A DNA stretch of 43,237 nt from a virus. Made by a program: the position numbers and the translations under genes. Of the stretch, positions 1 through 7,900 are shown piece by piece. The notes under the pieces were generated by a model that did no database searches, was not told the DNA's origin, and saw only the letters and a list, made by a program, of their open reading frames with translations. The stretch spans positions 1 through 43,237 of IMG/VR virus record IMGVR_UViG_3300034106_004434. One strand, given 5' to 3'. Position 1 is the stretch's first letter, and the number at the start of each line of letters is the position of its first letter.

Positions 1-18
1 ATCCAAAAGAAAGAGAAG

Positions 19-92
19 TTGGGATACCGGGGCTCGAACCCGGACTCAAGCGGTTATAAACCGCACGTTTTAACCAGTTAAACTATACCCCA
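19..92 (-). tRNA. tRNA-Ile (anticodon UAU)
   Basis: The minus strand folds into a full cloverleaf of 74 bases. The acceptor stem TGGGGTA/TATCCCA has one G-T pair, the D stem is GTTT/AAAC, the anticodon stem is TGCGG/CCGCT with a mismatch at its first pair, and the T arm is CCGGG-TTCGAGC-CCCGG. The seven-base anticodon loop TTTATAA places TAT at positions 34-36, so it reads AUA isoleucine codons. The discriminator is A and no CCA is encoded (CTT follows), so the host must add the tail. AUA is common in the AT-rich late genes of this window, which fits a phage tRNA that supplements a rare host isoacceptor. Confidence 0.93.
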
Positions 93-123
93 ATACAAGC
101 TCCTCACCCGTTAATAAAACTAC

Positions 124-654
124 TTACTGTTGCGAAGCCATCCAGGCCTCTGCATCATTCTTGTCTCGGAAGCGGGCTTGCCATACTCCGTTTAGGAATA
201 CATCATAACCCTTGCTCGTGTCAGGCCGCCACGGGCACACTTCCCATTGATCCTCCTTGACCTCTTCTACCAGATCCCAGTCCTGTTCCACCACAGAATC
301 CATTTTGCCGTTCTCGTGGTAGTAGCAAGTATAGGATTCGGCGAAGTTACCTATATCGATGATTCCTATGAATAGAAAGGCCTTGAAATGGGGGTCTTTG
401 TTCTTTTCCACCAGGACCTCGTGCTTACCGTCACGAGTCTTGTAGGTCTTACCAACTTCCAGGAAGGAGGACCAAATGCCGACCAAATCGTCATCGCTTT
501 GAACGTTTGTCAAAACTCTTCCGTCCGCATAGACATTGGTGATACATTTGTGGGTCAGAGCATCGAAATAGTTCCACAGATTATACTTGGCCGGTTTGGC
601 ATAGACTTTGATTCCGGTGCGGGTTTTGTAGAAGACGTTTTCTTTTAGTTGCAT
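124..654 (-). CDS. Hypothetical phage protein with a duplicated motif
   Basis: I do not recognise the family. The 176-residue product contains two related segments, NVFYKTRTGIKVYA near the N-terminus and GKTYKTRDGKHEVLVE about 80 residues later, which suggests an internal duplication. It is soluble-looking, rich in Asp/Glu/Lys and Trp, with no signal peptide or membrane segment. I chose the ATG at 654. The frame stays open to a TTG at 705, which would overlap the end of the next gene upstream by 8 bases and is less attractive. The gene lies directly downstream of 698-943 on the same strand and ends 32 bases before the tRNA, so these are probably co-transcribed. Confidence 0.7.
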   Translation of the reverse strand: MQLKENVFYKTRTGIKVYAKPAKYNLWNYFDALTHKCITNVYADGRVLTNVQSDDDLVGIWSSFLEVGKTYKTRDGKHEVLVEKNKDPHFKAFLFIGIIDIGNFAESYTCYYHENGKMDSVVEQDWDLVEEVKEDQWEVCPWRPDTSKGYDVFLNGVWQARFRDKNDAEAWMASQQ

Positions 655-697
655 GGTTTTAATATAATTGGGTTTTGCTGGAATTACTAGGCCATCA

Positions 698-943
698 TCA
701 GTCAATGTTCTGCGCCCATTGAACAGGACTAATATCCCCGGTCGATACGTCCCCGCCTATTTCCCCAATACTATTCCGAATAGGTTCTCCAAAACTTTCA
801 TCCGGGAAGCCAAGGAGATTAGCGGCATATGTGAGCCGACAACAATTGAATAGGGCCCCAAAAGCATCCAATTCCCTTTGAGACTGAAACTCAATATGGA
901 TACTTACAGGTTGGAATTTAACAGGTGAGGATGTAACTTTCAT
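698..943 (-). CDS. Hypothetical small phage protein
   Basis: An 81-residue protein starting MKVTSSPVKFQPVSIHIEFQ. The early part (VSIHIEFQSQRELDAFGALFN) resembles a class of short phage proteins in which a beta strand ending in EF is followed by a helix with a 'dAlfn' motif. This resemblance is from memory and no function is known. No zinc motif or membrane segment is present. The ATG at 943 has no clear Shine-Dalgarno sequence. The start MKVT is shared with the next gene upstream (976-1479), but the rest of the two proteins differs. Confidence 0.62.
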   Translation of the reverse strand: MKVTSSPVKFQPVSIHIEFQSQRELDAFGALFNCCRLTYAANLLGFPDESFGEPIRNSIGEIGGDVSTGDISPVQWAQNID

Positions 944-975
944 GCTATTATGATATAACGTTTACTAGGGAATTA

Positions 976-1479
976 CTAGATGGAAAAGGAGGGGGCTTCG
1001 ATTTCTTTTTGCACGGTGAAGGCACGCCGTTTCTTTTCTTCTTGAGCTTCCTTCTTGGGAGACTTCACGGTGATCCGGATGCTCAGGGAGTTGTAGTGCT
1101 GGGTTCCGTCCTTCCAAATCCAACCAGGCGAACAGGGACACATGGAGCAACCAGCATGGCGGCTGTGTTTGGCTTCCATCACCGAATGGGCAATCAACCC
1201 ATCCCGGACGGCCCGCTTGATGACGTCCATTTGCATGGTGACTTCTTTCCGGTTATACCGTTTCCATTCCAGATCATTGGCGGCATTCTCTCCCTTGATC
1301 CCATAAGGAGGAACCCGGGTAATGCCTGTATATGGGAGCTCTTCGGGTGACCAAGGAAGAGAGACATAAACCCGGGAACCCCTCCGTCGCCCGTCCCTTT
1401 CCTTGGAAGGACTGGTGGTAACTTCCAGGGTGCATTGCTCTTCGTAATACTGAATGGTGGCTGTTTTGGTGACTTTCAT
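976..1479 (-). CDS. Hypothetical protein with CxxCxC motif
   Basis: A 167-residue basic protein, function not recognised. It begins MKVTKTATIQYYEEQ, continues with a likely beta-rich N-terminal half, and has a Cys-rich patch CSMCPCSPGW at about residues 111-120 that could bind a metal. A charged, Lys/Glu-rich region (SPKKEAQEEKKRR) precedes the C-terminus. The gene is clearly richer in GC than the tail genes. It reads in the same direction as 124-943 with a 32-base gap. Shadow frames on both strands are open through part of it, as expected for GC-rich coding DNA, but this frame is the longest and has the most protein-like composition. Confidence 0.65.
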   Translation of the reverse strand: MKVTKTATIQYYEEQCTLEVTTSPSKERDGRRRGSRVYVSLPWSPEELPYTGITRVPPYGIKGENAANDLEWKRYNRKEVTMQMDVIKRAVRDGLIAHSVMEAKHSRHAGCSMCPCSPGWIWKDGTQHYNSLSIRITVKSPKKEAQEEKKRRAFTVQKEIEAPSFSI

Positions 1480-1581
1480 ATAAGAAGATTAGCTGGTTTT
1501 GAGGGAAATTGGAACCTTTTTCTCTATAAGGATCGCTCTCTAGAAGTCGTTGATTGGGAAGTAGTTACAAAAACCGGCCCT

Positions 1582-1734
1582 TTATTTTGAGTGTTTCATT
1601 CCTCGAGCATAGAAACCATGGACTAGCACGAAGAGAAACAGGAGGATAAAGAGCAGGAACAGGTCCTTGATAAAGAGCACTAGACCTAGTAGGAATAACA
1701 AGGACAGGAATATGCGTAAGATGAACAGAATCAT
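1582..1734 (-). CDS. Possible 50-residue membrane protein
   Basis: A short frame starting at ATG 1734 and ending in TAA encodes 50 residues that are almost entirely Leu, Phe, Ile and Val for the first 40. The only charged residues there are Arg7, Lys23 and Asp24, plus His39. This gives two potential hydrophobic helices (about residues 1-21 and 25-40) separated by a short K-D turn, with a basic tail ending in ARGMKHSK. The arrangement resembles small phage membrane proteins such as holin-like or inner-membrane peptides, but no family is recognised. No Shine-Dalgarno sequence is visible. It could be a chance product of a CT-rich strand, so the call is tentative. Confidence 0.45.
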   Translation of the reverse strand: MILFILRIFLSLLFLLGLVLFIKDLFLLFILLFLFVLVHGFYARGMKHSK

Positions 1735-2035
1735 AGGGTTAGTCAGCCATTTCGAATTTCATAGCCAACAATATAGGCGGTTTAATAGGGAAAGACTAGA
1801 AGCATTTTGAGTGGGAGGTTCCCCGCTATCCCAGCTATACTATTTAAAGAATAAGGTAAACGGCGAGCCTCGACCGCACAAACCAGGGCGAACAGGAGAT
1901 CAAACTCCGAGGATAGGGGACCGGAGGCTGCCCAGATTCTACGGTATATTTTGCCGGGAAAGGCAACACCCAAATACCCCTAACCCCCTAAGGCTCAAGT
2001 AGTTATCAAGGGGCCTTAAGGGTGAGAAGGGTGGG

Positions 2036-2068
2036 AGGAATGTGGTAGGAATGTGGTAAGAATGTGGG
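2036..2068. repeat. 11-base tandem repeat, three copies
   Basis: Two identical units AGGAATGTGGT (2036-2046, 2047-2057) are followed by a third unit with two changes, AAGAATGTGGG (2058-2068). They lie immediately before the AAGATATT-containing repeats. Confidence 0.9.
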
Positions 2069-2124
2069 AAAGTAACCAGAATAAGATATTACCACCCCCT
2101 TCTACTGCCAGAATAAGATATTTC

Positions 2125-2188
2125 TGTTCTGTAATTAAGATATTTCCCACTCTATCTGTTCTGTAATTAAGATATTTCCCACTCTATC
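2125..2188. repeat. Perfect 32-base tandem duplication
   Basis: Two identical 32-base copies (2125-2156 and 2157-2188) begin TGTTCTGTAATTAAGATATT and end CACTCTATC. A third copy starts (TGTTC) and then diverges. The AAGATATT core also occurs at 2083 and 2115, giving core-to-core spacings of 32, 22 and 32 bases. This is an iteron-like arrangement. Confidence 0.92.
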
Positions 2189-2522
2189 TGTTCCGTCCCC
2201 ATCAGGAGTCCTTTTCGGGGATTCTCCCGTTCTAACTACTCGTTTCAACTATTTCTTCTGGTAGTTGGTTTTTCCTATCCTTTCCCCTATTCCTCTGGGG
2301 TCTGGTCCTTCTCCTAATTCTAGCCGGGACCTTCCTCCTTATTTCCCCTATAATCATTCTGGACCCTTTCTCTGTCTCCTTTTAATTACTCTTTAGAACT
2401 AGTTTATACTCTTGGATATCTTGTTCTATCTAGATATAATTTTTGATTAAAAATATACTAGCAACTCTCTCTCTCTCTTATTAATCCTATATCTCTCTTT
2501 ACCTAGAACCTTGTTTAGGATC
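2189..2522. other. Long pyrimidine-rich tract
   Basis: The plus strand is dominated by C and T for over 300 bases, with runs such as TTTCCCCTATTCCTCTGG and CTCTCTCTCTCTT near 2466-2478. Both strands carry frequent stops and I see no start with a plausible product. The bias could reflect strand-specific mutation at an origin, a purine-rich minus-strand RNA, or a structure-forming tract. Confidence 0.6.
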
Positions 2523-2810
2523 TTACTTTTGTTTTGGTTTTTGTTTGGGATTTAGTTCCGGCCGTTTCTTTCCCTTTTCAATCGGCTGATCCAGACACTG
2601 CTCGAATGCCTCCCGGAACAATTTCTCCGGCCCGTACCAAGACCCCTTACTACCCACGGCCGTCACCCAGTCGCCCGCTTCTTTCAGACCCTCCTCAGGC
2701 CTTGGGCTAATATCTAACAGCCTCCATTCTCCGTCCTTGGGTCCGACTTTCCAGATCCATTCCGACCAAAGATCCAGTCTCCCTGAAAAATGACTATTGG
2801 GTTCTTTCAT
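2523..2810 (-). CDS. Hypothetical protein with basic tail
   Basis: A 95-residue protein of unknown function. It has many Trp residues in the first half (LWSEWIWKVGPKDGEWRLLDI) and a Lys/Pro-rich C-terminal tail (NPKQKPKQK). The phrase 'EWRLLDIS' resembles 'EYRWLDISH' in the small zinc-ribbon protein at 29184-29399, so a common phage fold is possible, though the match is short. The ATG at 2810 is preceded by a late-promoter-like CTAAATA with a 10-base gap, and the gene is followed by the gene-poor region. Confidence 0.62.
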   Translation of the reverse strand: MKEPNSHFSGRLDLWSEWIWKVGPKDGEWRLLDISPRPEEGLKEAGDWVTAVGSKGSWYGPEKLFREAFEQCLDQPIEKGKKRPELNPKQKPKQK

Positions 2811-2820
2811 AACATCTTTT

Positions 2821-2827
2821 TATTTAG
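2821..2827 (-). promoter_or_regulatory. Putative late promoter (CTAAATA)
   Basis: CTAAATA on the minus strand, 10 bases before the ATG of the 95-residue gene. It matches the heptamer found before virion genes here. Confidence 0.5.
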
Positions 2828-3017
2828 ACCAGGAAATTCAAAAGGAACCCAAAATATTTTAATACAAACCCAGACAGTCTTATAAAGTCGGGCGCTATTA
2901 TTCCCTAGGTCTCTATTAAAACAAAACAGAAACCGGCTTATTCAGCGGATTTTTCCTATTTCTACCGTAAAATCCACCAATCCGCTCCAAAATGGGCCAG
3001 AAAATCGCCATTTTTCT

Positions 3018-3860
3018 TTAAAAACCCGCCAGAAAATCGACCATTTTCGGAAAAAATTGCTCCTGAACCGACTGGATTCCGTTCTTTCGATACAGGCCCA
3101 GGACCCTATTTTGGTCGGAAATCTTATACCAGGTCTTAATATAATTGGTGGCCGGACCAAAGGGAATCTTCTCCAGATCCCCGGGGCGTAATGGAACCGG
3201 TTCATAAACAATCCCAGGGCGGACCGGTGCCGCGCCGTCTTTATAAAACACATAAAGATCCTTTCGGTCCAGTAATTCTTTCAGGGACTGAATGTCCGTG
3301 GTCTTTGGACCTGCCGGAGCAGGGACCGGGGCTGCAGGGGCGGGTGCAGGGGCGGGTGCAGGGGCCGGGGCGGCTTCTTTTATCAGGTCATCAAAGGAAG
3401 GGATAAAGCCAGCCGTGACTACCACCGGATTTTGGTTGACTGCTGGCTTGGCTGGGGTCTTCTGGGGGTTTAAAATGGAACGATTAGACTGCCGATTATT
3501 TTCCCGAGCCCGTGCTAATTTCGTATTAGGATCTTTGAGGCTAAGATAGAATGTTTTATTCTGGGGATTAATAGCCTTGATAGTGGCTGACCAAACCTGG
3601 CACAATTTTGGATCCTTGTCATCTATTTGCACATGGAATATTTGTTGGCCGGGTTTTAGATCATCCGTGGTTTTAATTTCCATCTGTTCCAGGTCCCTGG
3701 TCAAATGTTGAATTAAGTCTCCACCCAGTTGCCCCAAGAACCCCAAATCAATAGTGCCTGGGTCTTTGGGATTACCTAGACTCTGGACCGCTCCTTGGGC
3801 CGTCCCTGCCAGAGCATTTCCTAATACAGACCCAAACGATTCAACAATATTTTCAAACAT
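3018..3860 (-). CDS. Putative virion protein with Pro-Ala linker
   Basis: A 280-residue protein, family not recognised. The N-terminus (FGSVLGNALAGTAQGAVQSLG, split here by no charged residue) is a Gly/Ala-rich amphipathic or membrane-active stretch. A central beta-rich domain of about 100 residues follows, then a long flexible Pro-Ala linker (about residues 165-190, built from AP repeats), then a C-terminal domain containing YVFYKDGAAPVRPGIVYEP. Such N-domain/linker/C-domain architecture is common in phage structural or envelope-acting proteins. The linker is encoded by GC-rich 12-base repeats around 3335-3372. It is transcribed divergently from the 3905 gene over a 44-base gap that has late-promoter-like motifs on both strands, supporting late expression. 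Confidence 0.68.
   Translation of the reverse strand: MFENIVESFGSVLGNALAGTAQGAVQSLGNPKDPGTIDLGFLGQLGGDLIQHLTRDLEQMEIKTTDDLKPGQQIFHVQIDDKDPKLCQVWSATIKAINPQNKTFYLSLKDPNTKLARARENNRQSNRSILNPQKTPAKPAVNQNPVVVTAGFIPSFDDLIKEAAPAPAPAPAPAPAAPVPAPAGPKTTDIQSLKELLDRKDLYVFYKDGAAPVRPGIVYEPVPLRPGDLEKIPFGPATNYIKTWYKISDQNRVLGLYRKNGIQSVQEQFFPKMVDFLAGF
3335..3372. repeat. 12-base G-rich coding minisatellite
   Basis: Repeats of GGGGCGGGTGCA and close variants. On the coding strand they specify the Pro-Ala linker of the 280-residue protein. Slippage here would change linker length in steps of four residues. Confidence 0.8.
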
Positions 3861-3870
3861 AAGATCTAGA

Positions 3871-3877
3871 TACTTAT
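3871..3877 (-). promoter_or_regulatory. Putative late promoter (ATAAGTA)
   Basis: The octamer TATAAGTA on the minus strand differs from the T4 late consensus TATAAATA at one position and lies 10 bases before ATG 3860. On the opposite strand ATAAGTT (3890-3896) precedes ATG 3905 by 8 bases, a weaker match. Confidence 0.5.
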
Positions 3878-3904
3878 AGCATCTTGTCCATAAGTTATAA
3901 TAAC

Positions 3905-4879
3905 ATGGATGTTTTAACCCAATTTTTAGGCTTGTCTGGCATTTGGCAAACCGGCAGCTTTCCGCTCCTACCTTTAAAATTGCCTATCTCGGTTCTAGGA
4001 AGTTTAGATCAGACAGCCCCCATATCCCTATTAAATGCCGTTCAAACCAGGACGCCTGAATTGATAGATATCCAGCCGTTTATATCCCAGTCCCTTTCGT
4101 GTGGTTCTACGGTCTCCTCTTTACACCTGTCTTCAGTGGAATTACAGCAGATTAATCTAGGTTCTAATACGGGTTATGTTTCTATTGTCTATCAGACCAC
4201 AGGTAATCGACCTTTTCGTCTGTCCGTGGACTGGAACGGCTCCACAGTAATAGACACCCTCTGGAGAGGGCCTGTGAGTGCTAATAGTTTGTTATTGTCC
4301 TTGTGCAGTGCCTCTATCACCGGGCCTAGTTCAGGAATTATTAGCTTTTATAAGAACTATTCAGCCCCGTCTGCCACCGTTACTGTTTATGATCCGTTTG
4401 ATAATTTTGCCTGGAGCTATTATATAAACTGCCCGCAAGCTACACCCTTGCAACAGAATATACCCGGAACAGCATGGATGACGCCACCCATGATAATTAC
4501 CTATACCTGGGACGGACCTGCGGGCCCATATGATATATTCACTGGCACCACATTTTTGAGCAGCACCCTGGGTTGGTGGTCTAGTGGCTTTACTGCTCCA
4601 TATATGGTTTGGACCGACGTCTCCTCTTTGCTCTATGAAACCTTCTCCGTGCGGGTAGATGATGCCCATACTGATTCCATGTGGACGTTGTCCACAACGA
4701 TAAATCTGGTGGCTGATTGGTATATAAATACAGGAACAGGTGGTGCCGTAACTGTCACCTATAATGGAGACACTCAATCAAAGGACATCTATCCGGGCAC
4801 CGTTGGTAGTGCTATTCCGCCCACTACCCCTGTTGGTTCTATCACGGTGAATGACGATGGGACATTCGTCCTCAACTAA
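3905..4879 (+). CDS. Beta-rich putative virion/tail protein
   Basis: A 324-residue protein rich in Ser, Thr, Tyr, Trp and Gly, with few charged residues. This is the composition of phage fibre or baseplate beta-structures. The last 70 residues (GTGGAVTVTYNGDTQSKDI... to GSITVNDDGTFVLN) look like a small immunoglobulin-like or beta-sandwich domain. No known family is recognised. The ATG at 3905 is chosen; a TTG at 3884 is in frame but would invade the divergent promoter region. It is followed after 34 bases by the large vWA protein on the same strand, so it probably belongs to the same late tail unit. Confidence 0.72.
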   Translation: MDVLTQFLGLSGIWQTGSFPLLPLKLPISVLGSLDQTAPISLLNAVQTRTPELIDIQPFISQSLSCGSTVSSLHLSSVELQQINLGSNTGYVSIVYQTTGNRPFRLSVDWNGSTVIDTLWRGPVSANSLLLSLCSASITGPSSGIISFYKNYSAPSATVTVYDPFDNFAWSYYINCPQATPLQQNIPGTAWMTPPMIITYTWDGPAGPYDIFTGTTFLSSTLGWWSSGFTAPYMVWTDVSSLLYETFSVRVDDAHTDSMWTLSTTINLVADWYINTGTGGAVTVTYNGDTQSKDIYPGTVGSAIPPTTPVGSITVNDDGTFVLN

Positions 4880-4900
4880 CCAGATCCTTGGGTTTGATTC

Positions 4901-4907
4901 ATAAATA
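4901..4907 (+). promoter_or_regulatory. Putative late promoter (ATAAATA)
   Basis: The octamer CATAAATA ends 6 bases before ATG 4914. It matches seven of eight bases of the T4 late promoter TATAAATA, and no Shine-Dalgarno sequence lies between it and the start. Confidence 0.62.
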
Positions 4908-4913
4908 TACCAA

Positions 4914-7900
4914 ATGGCCTTTGATCTTAAAACTCCCGCTCCTTTAGCTCTAACTGAATGGACCAAAAGATACCCTTTATTTTCTACTCAAGACACTAAA
5001 GCGGGTTATATGGCCTATTTGCGGGCCTGGTATAAGCAACAACCAACCAGTGAACAAGATAAGATTGATGAATTTCAATTGAAATATGTTCAATTATTAC
5101 AAGAATTGTCTTATTTGTTCAGTCCAGAAGAATCTAATCTGTTTCTTTCTGATATAGACTGGACTAATGAAGAAGATATTGTATTGGTTATTCCTATTTT
5201 CGCCCGGAAGTTAAAGGAGATTTCTCAGGTGTTGGTTAATAAAAGAGAAAGTATCAAACAGGCTAAGCAGAAATACAGCATTGCCGGAACCAATGATGGA
5301 GTCGAAACTCTTTTATATCAATATATCTTAAATGGATTCACCCAAAGGAATCAAATAACCCAGATTCCATATTCCCCGTTGCGAGGTCAATTGCCAGCCC
5401 TTTCTTCTATTGGTGGAGATTTTCGAGTCGAAATAGAAGAACTCTATGATACCCAGACCTATTTTGATTCTGATCCAGCATTACCTGTTTCTGCTTATGA
5501 TCTAGTAACTTCAGCCGCCGTTCCATTTGATAATATGGGCGTAGAGCAATTAAACCAATTGCTGACCAACAGATTCTTGGCCAAAGTTTCTGATAACACC
5601 GTCGCTGCTGTATTTCGTTCTTTATATCCAGGGATTTCTGCTGATACCTTTGATGTCCAAGCTGCTTCGTTGACAGAACAGTCCCAAGCATCCAAACAGT
5701 ATATGGGCGCTGTGGTTTATAGTGTTTCGGGTGGGTATATTGACAATGCACCGGACCTGCAGTCTTCTCTTGATTTTGTTAGCGGAAATAATTGGTTTCT
5801 ATGGCCTAATGGTTCTAAGGACTTGAATCCCTCCAAATTCATTAACACCTATAAACCAGTTCCTCTTAGTTCTTCTAATTTGTTAGCTTCTGGAGCTGCG
5901 GGTGGAAATAATATTAACAATTCAGATTTATTGTTTGTAGAGTCAGCAGGAAAAGTATCTGGGGCTTGGTTGAGTTTATTTTTTGATAAGGTGTCTGCAG
6001 CAAAAATGTCAGCTCATATTAAAGGAGAGACCACCAGAGACTTTCGATATCCGTATCCCGGATTTAATTTGACTCAAATTGGTTTAAATTGGAATGGATT
6101 TAACTTATCAGATAATAATCTGCCAATATTCAACCTACTGTCTAATGAAGTGCAAGCTAGTATATTGCGCGAGTATTGGACTAAGACTCTGCCTTTGAGT
6201 GCCGCCACTGATTTAGACATAAACAAATCAGATTTAGTATCCTGTGGAGCCTTTGCTGGTCCTAATTCTCTCTCGGCCGACGTTATATCTTTACGTAGTT
6301 CGATGAACGCCTTGGATTCGGTCTATACGGATCAACTTACTGGAACATCACAGGCCTTTCTTTACAAATTCCAATATACTGATATACCTCTGTCTATTGG
6401 AGCCTCTAATATATTGTGGCCTATTGGAAATAATTCCTCTAAAGTCCAACCTACTTCTTCTTGGTGTAATAATATACCACTGCAGACCTTGTGGGTGCCT
6501 ACTAATATGACTGGGGCTGTTGCCGGTCTAACTTTAGGGTCCTCTGATCAAATTTATAAATTAAATGCCAGTGATTTAACGCCTGTGGAAGGTGCTTGGT
6601 TGAAGGGTGCAAGTATTAATAGTTTATACGAAGATCCAAAGACGGCCATTGCTGTTTATAATAGGGATGCCACGTTTTGTGCTCAGTATATTGACGGACC
6701 CATTCAACCGTCTTTGGCCCTATTGGTAGAACCTGGTGACATTCAATCCTTTATTTGGATGGATCAAGACACGCCCGCCGATCAGGTTTTTGCCTTTGTG
6801 CCCCATAAAACAGATTGCAATTACCTTATATCCAAAAAGGAATGCAATTGTAAATCAATACAATACTCTCCTATAGGCCACCAAGGAGATAAACTAACCG
6901 ACCACGGCAGTGTTACTGATATATTATTTGCAGACCCTCAAGGACTGGGTTCTAATTTTGCCATCAACACCTATACAGACACCAGAGGATTTAATGCCCT
7001 ACAAAGTCCTCAGTTCTCATTCTTTAGTTTAACTTCAGCTGCAGATGATGCTGTTGGTTGGGGTCCTGGTAACTGGAAATCTAATAATGGGGATACTATG
7101 ATTCTCAAAACGGGAAGTAGATATACCTATATACGCACTCCTTTCCCAGCTAATATTAATAAACTACCTACTTATTTTATTTGTTTATATCCGTATAAAA
7201 ATATATCCAGCCAATACAAATACGAAGAAACGGACGTTGTGTTCTTATTAGATTATAGTGGCTCTGAGTCTGCTAATATTAATATTATCAACACAGTGGC
7301 TTCGCAGATTATTAAAACGCTGTTACCAGACAATCAAACCAGTGTTCAAGTAGCTGCGTATGTTTTTGATGAAAGTGCTCGTTCTGTTTTTGGATTTATA
7401 CAGCAACCAGACATCGTAGACTATGCTTTGCAAAGCACCACATTTAATTCTCAGGCATCCACAAATTATATAGCGCCATTAAGTGCTGCTATAGGATTAT
7501 TAACTACCAACTTAAATCCTAGTTCTTACAACCTATGCAATAACATAGAGAACAATATTCTTAATGCTTCTGGGCAAGGTGGTGGACACGGGCGAGAATC
7601 TGCATTAAAGAAAATTATTATTATCGGAGACGGCCATGACACGGTTAATAACATAGATATAGTAGAATATTGGGACTCCGTTTTGCGGGCCGAGCAATAT
7701 CCAATTCAAGTTTTTTCTATATCCTTAGGAGCAGAATCTGCAGACAATACCGTAATGCAAAATATTGCCAGACCACTAACCAATCATGTGGATCTGCAGT
7801 CTGTTATTATTAACCAAGAAGTTAATCTATCTACTTTTGCGAAGCAAATAGCCCAACAGGTTGGCAACCAACCTGTTATATTTCCTTCCTGGCAAAAGTC

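Larger units (their letters stand above)
1735..2522. other. Gene-poor region with repeats and a pyrimidine tract
   Basis: About 790 bases with no convincing gene, unusual in a genome where genes otherwise abut. It contains small hairpins (TTGCC-GGGAAA-GGCAA at 1951-1966; near-palindromic CCTTAAGG segments around 2010-2022), an 11-base minisatellite (2036-2068), four copies of AAGATATT (2083, 2115, 2137, 2169), a perfect 32-base tandem duplication (2125-2188) and a strongly pyrimidine-rich plus strand from about 2189 to 2522. A replication origin, a transcription control region or a non-coding RNA are all possible. Nothing in the sequence decides between them. Confidence 0.6.

Noticed and set aside
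1782-2002. Two overlapping open frames on opposite strands (about 63 codons each)
   Set aside because: They shadow each other, have no start signals and atypical composition, and lie in the gene-poor island.
2125-2188. Attachment site or transposon end
   Set aside because: The duplication is direct and tandem, with no integrase or transposase gene anywhere in the window.
2942-3549. Other frames across the 280-residue gene
   Set aside because: The Pro-Ala linker DNA is GC-rich and open in several frames; only the minus-strand 3018-3860 frame gives a coherent protein.
5407-5751. Minus-strand frames inside the vWA gene
   Set aside because: Fully contained in a long, domain-bearing gene; no start context or recognisable product.
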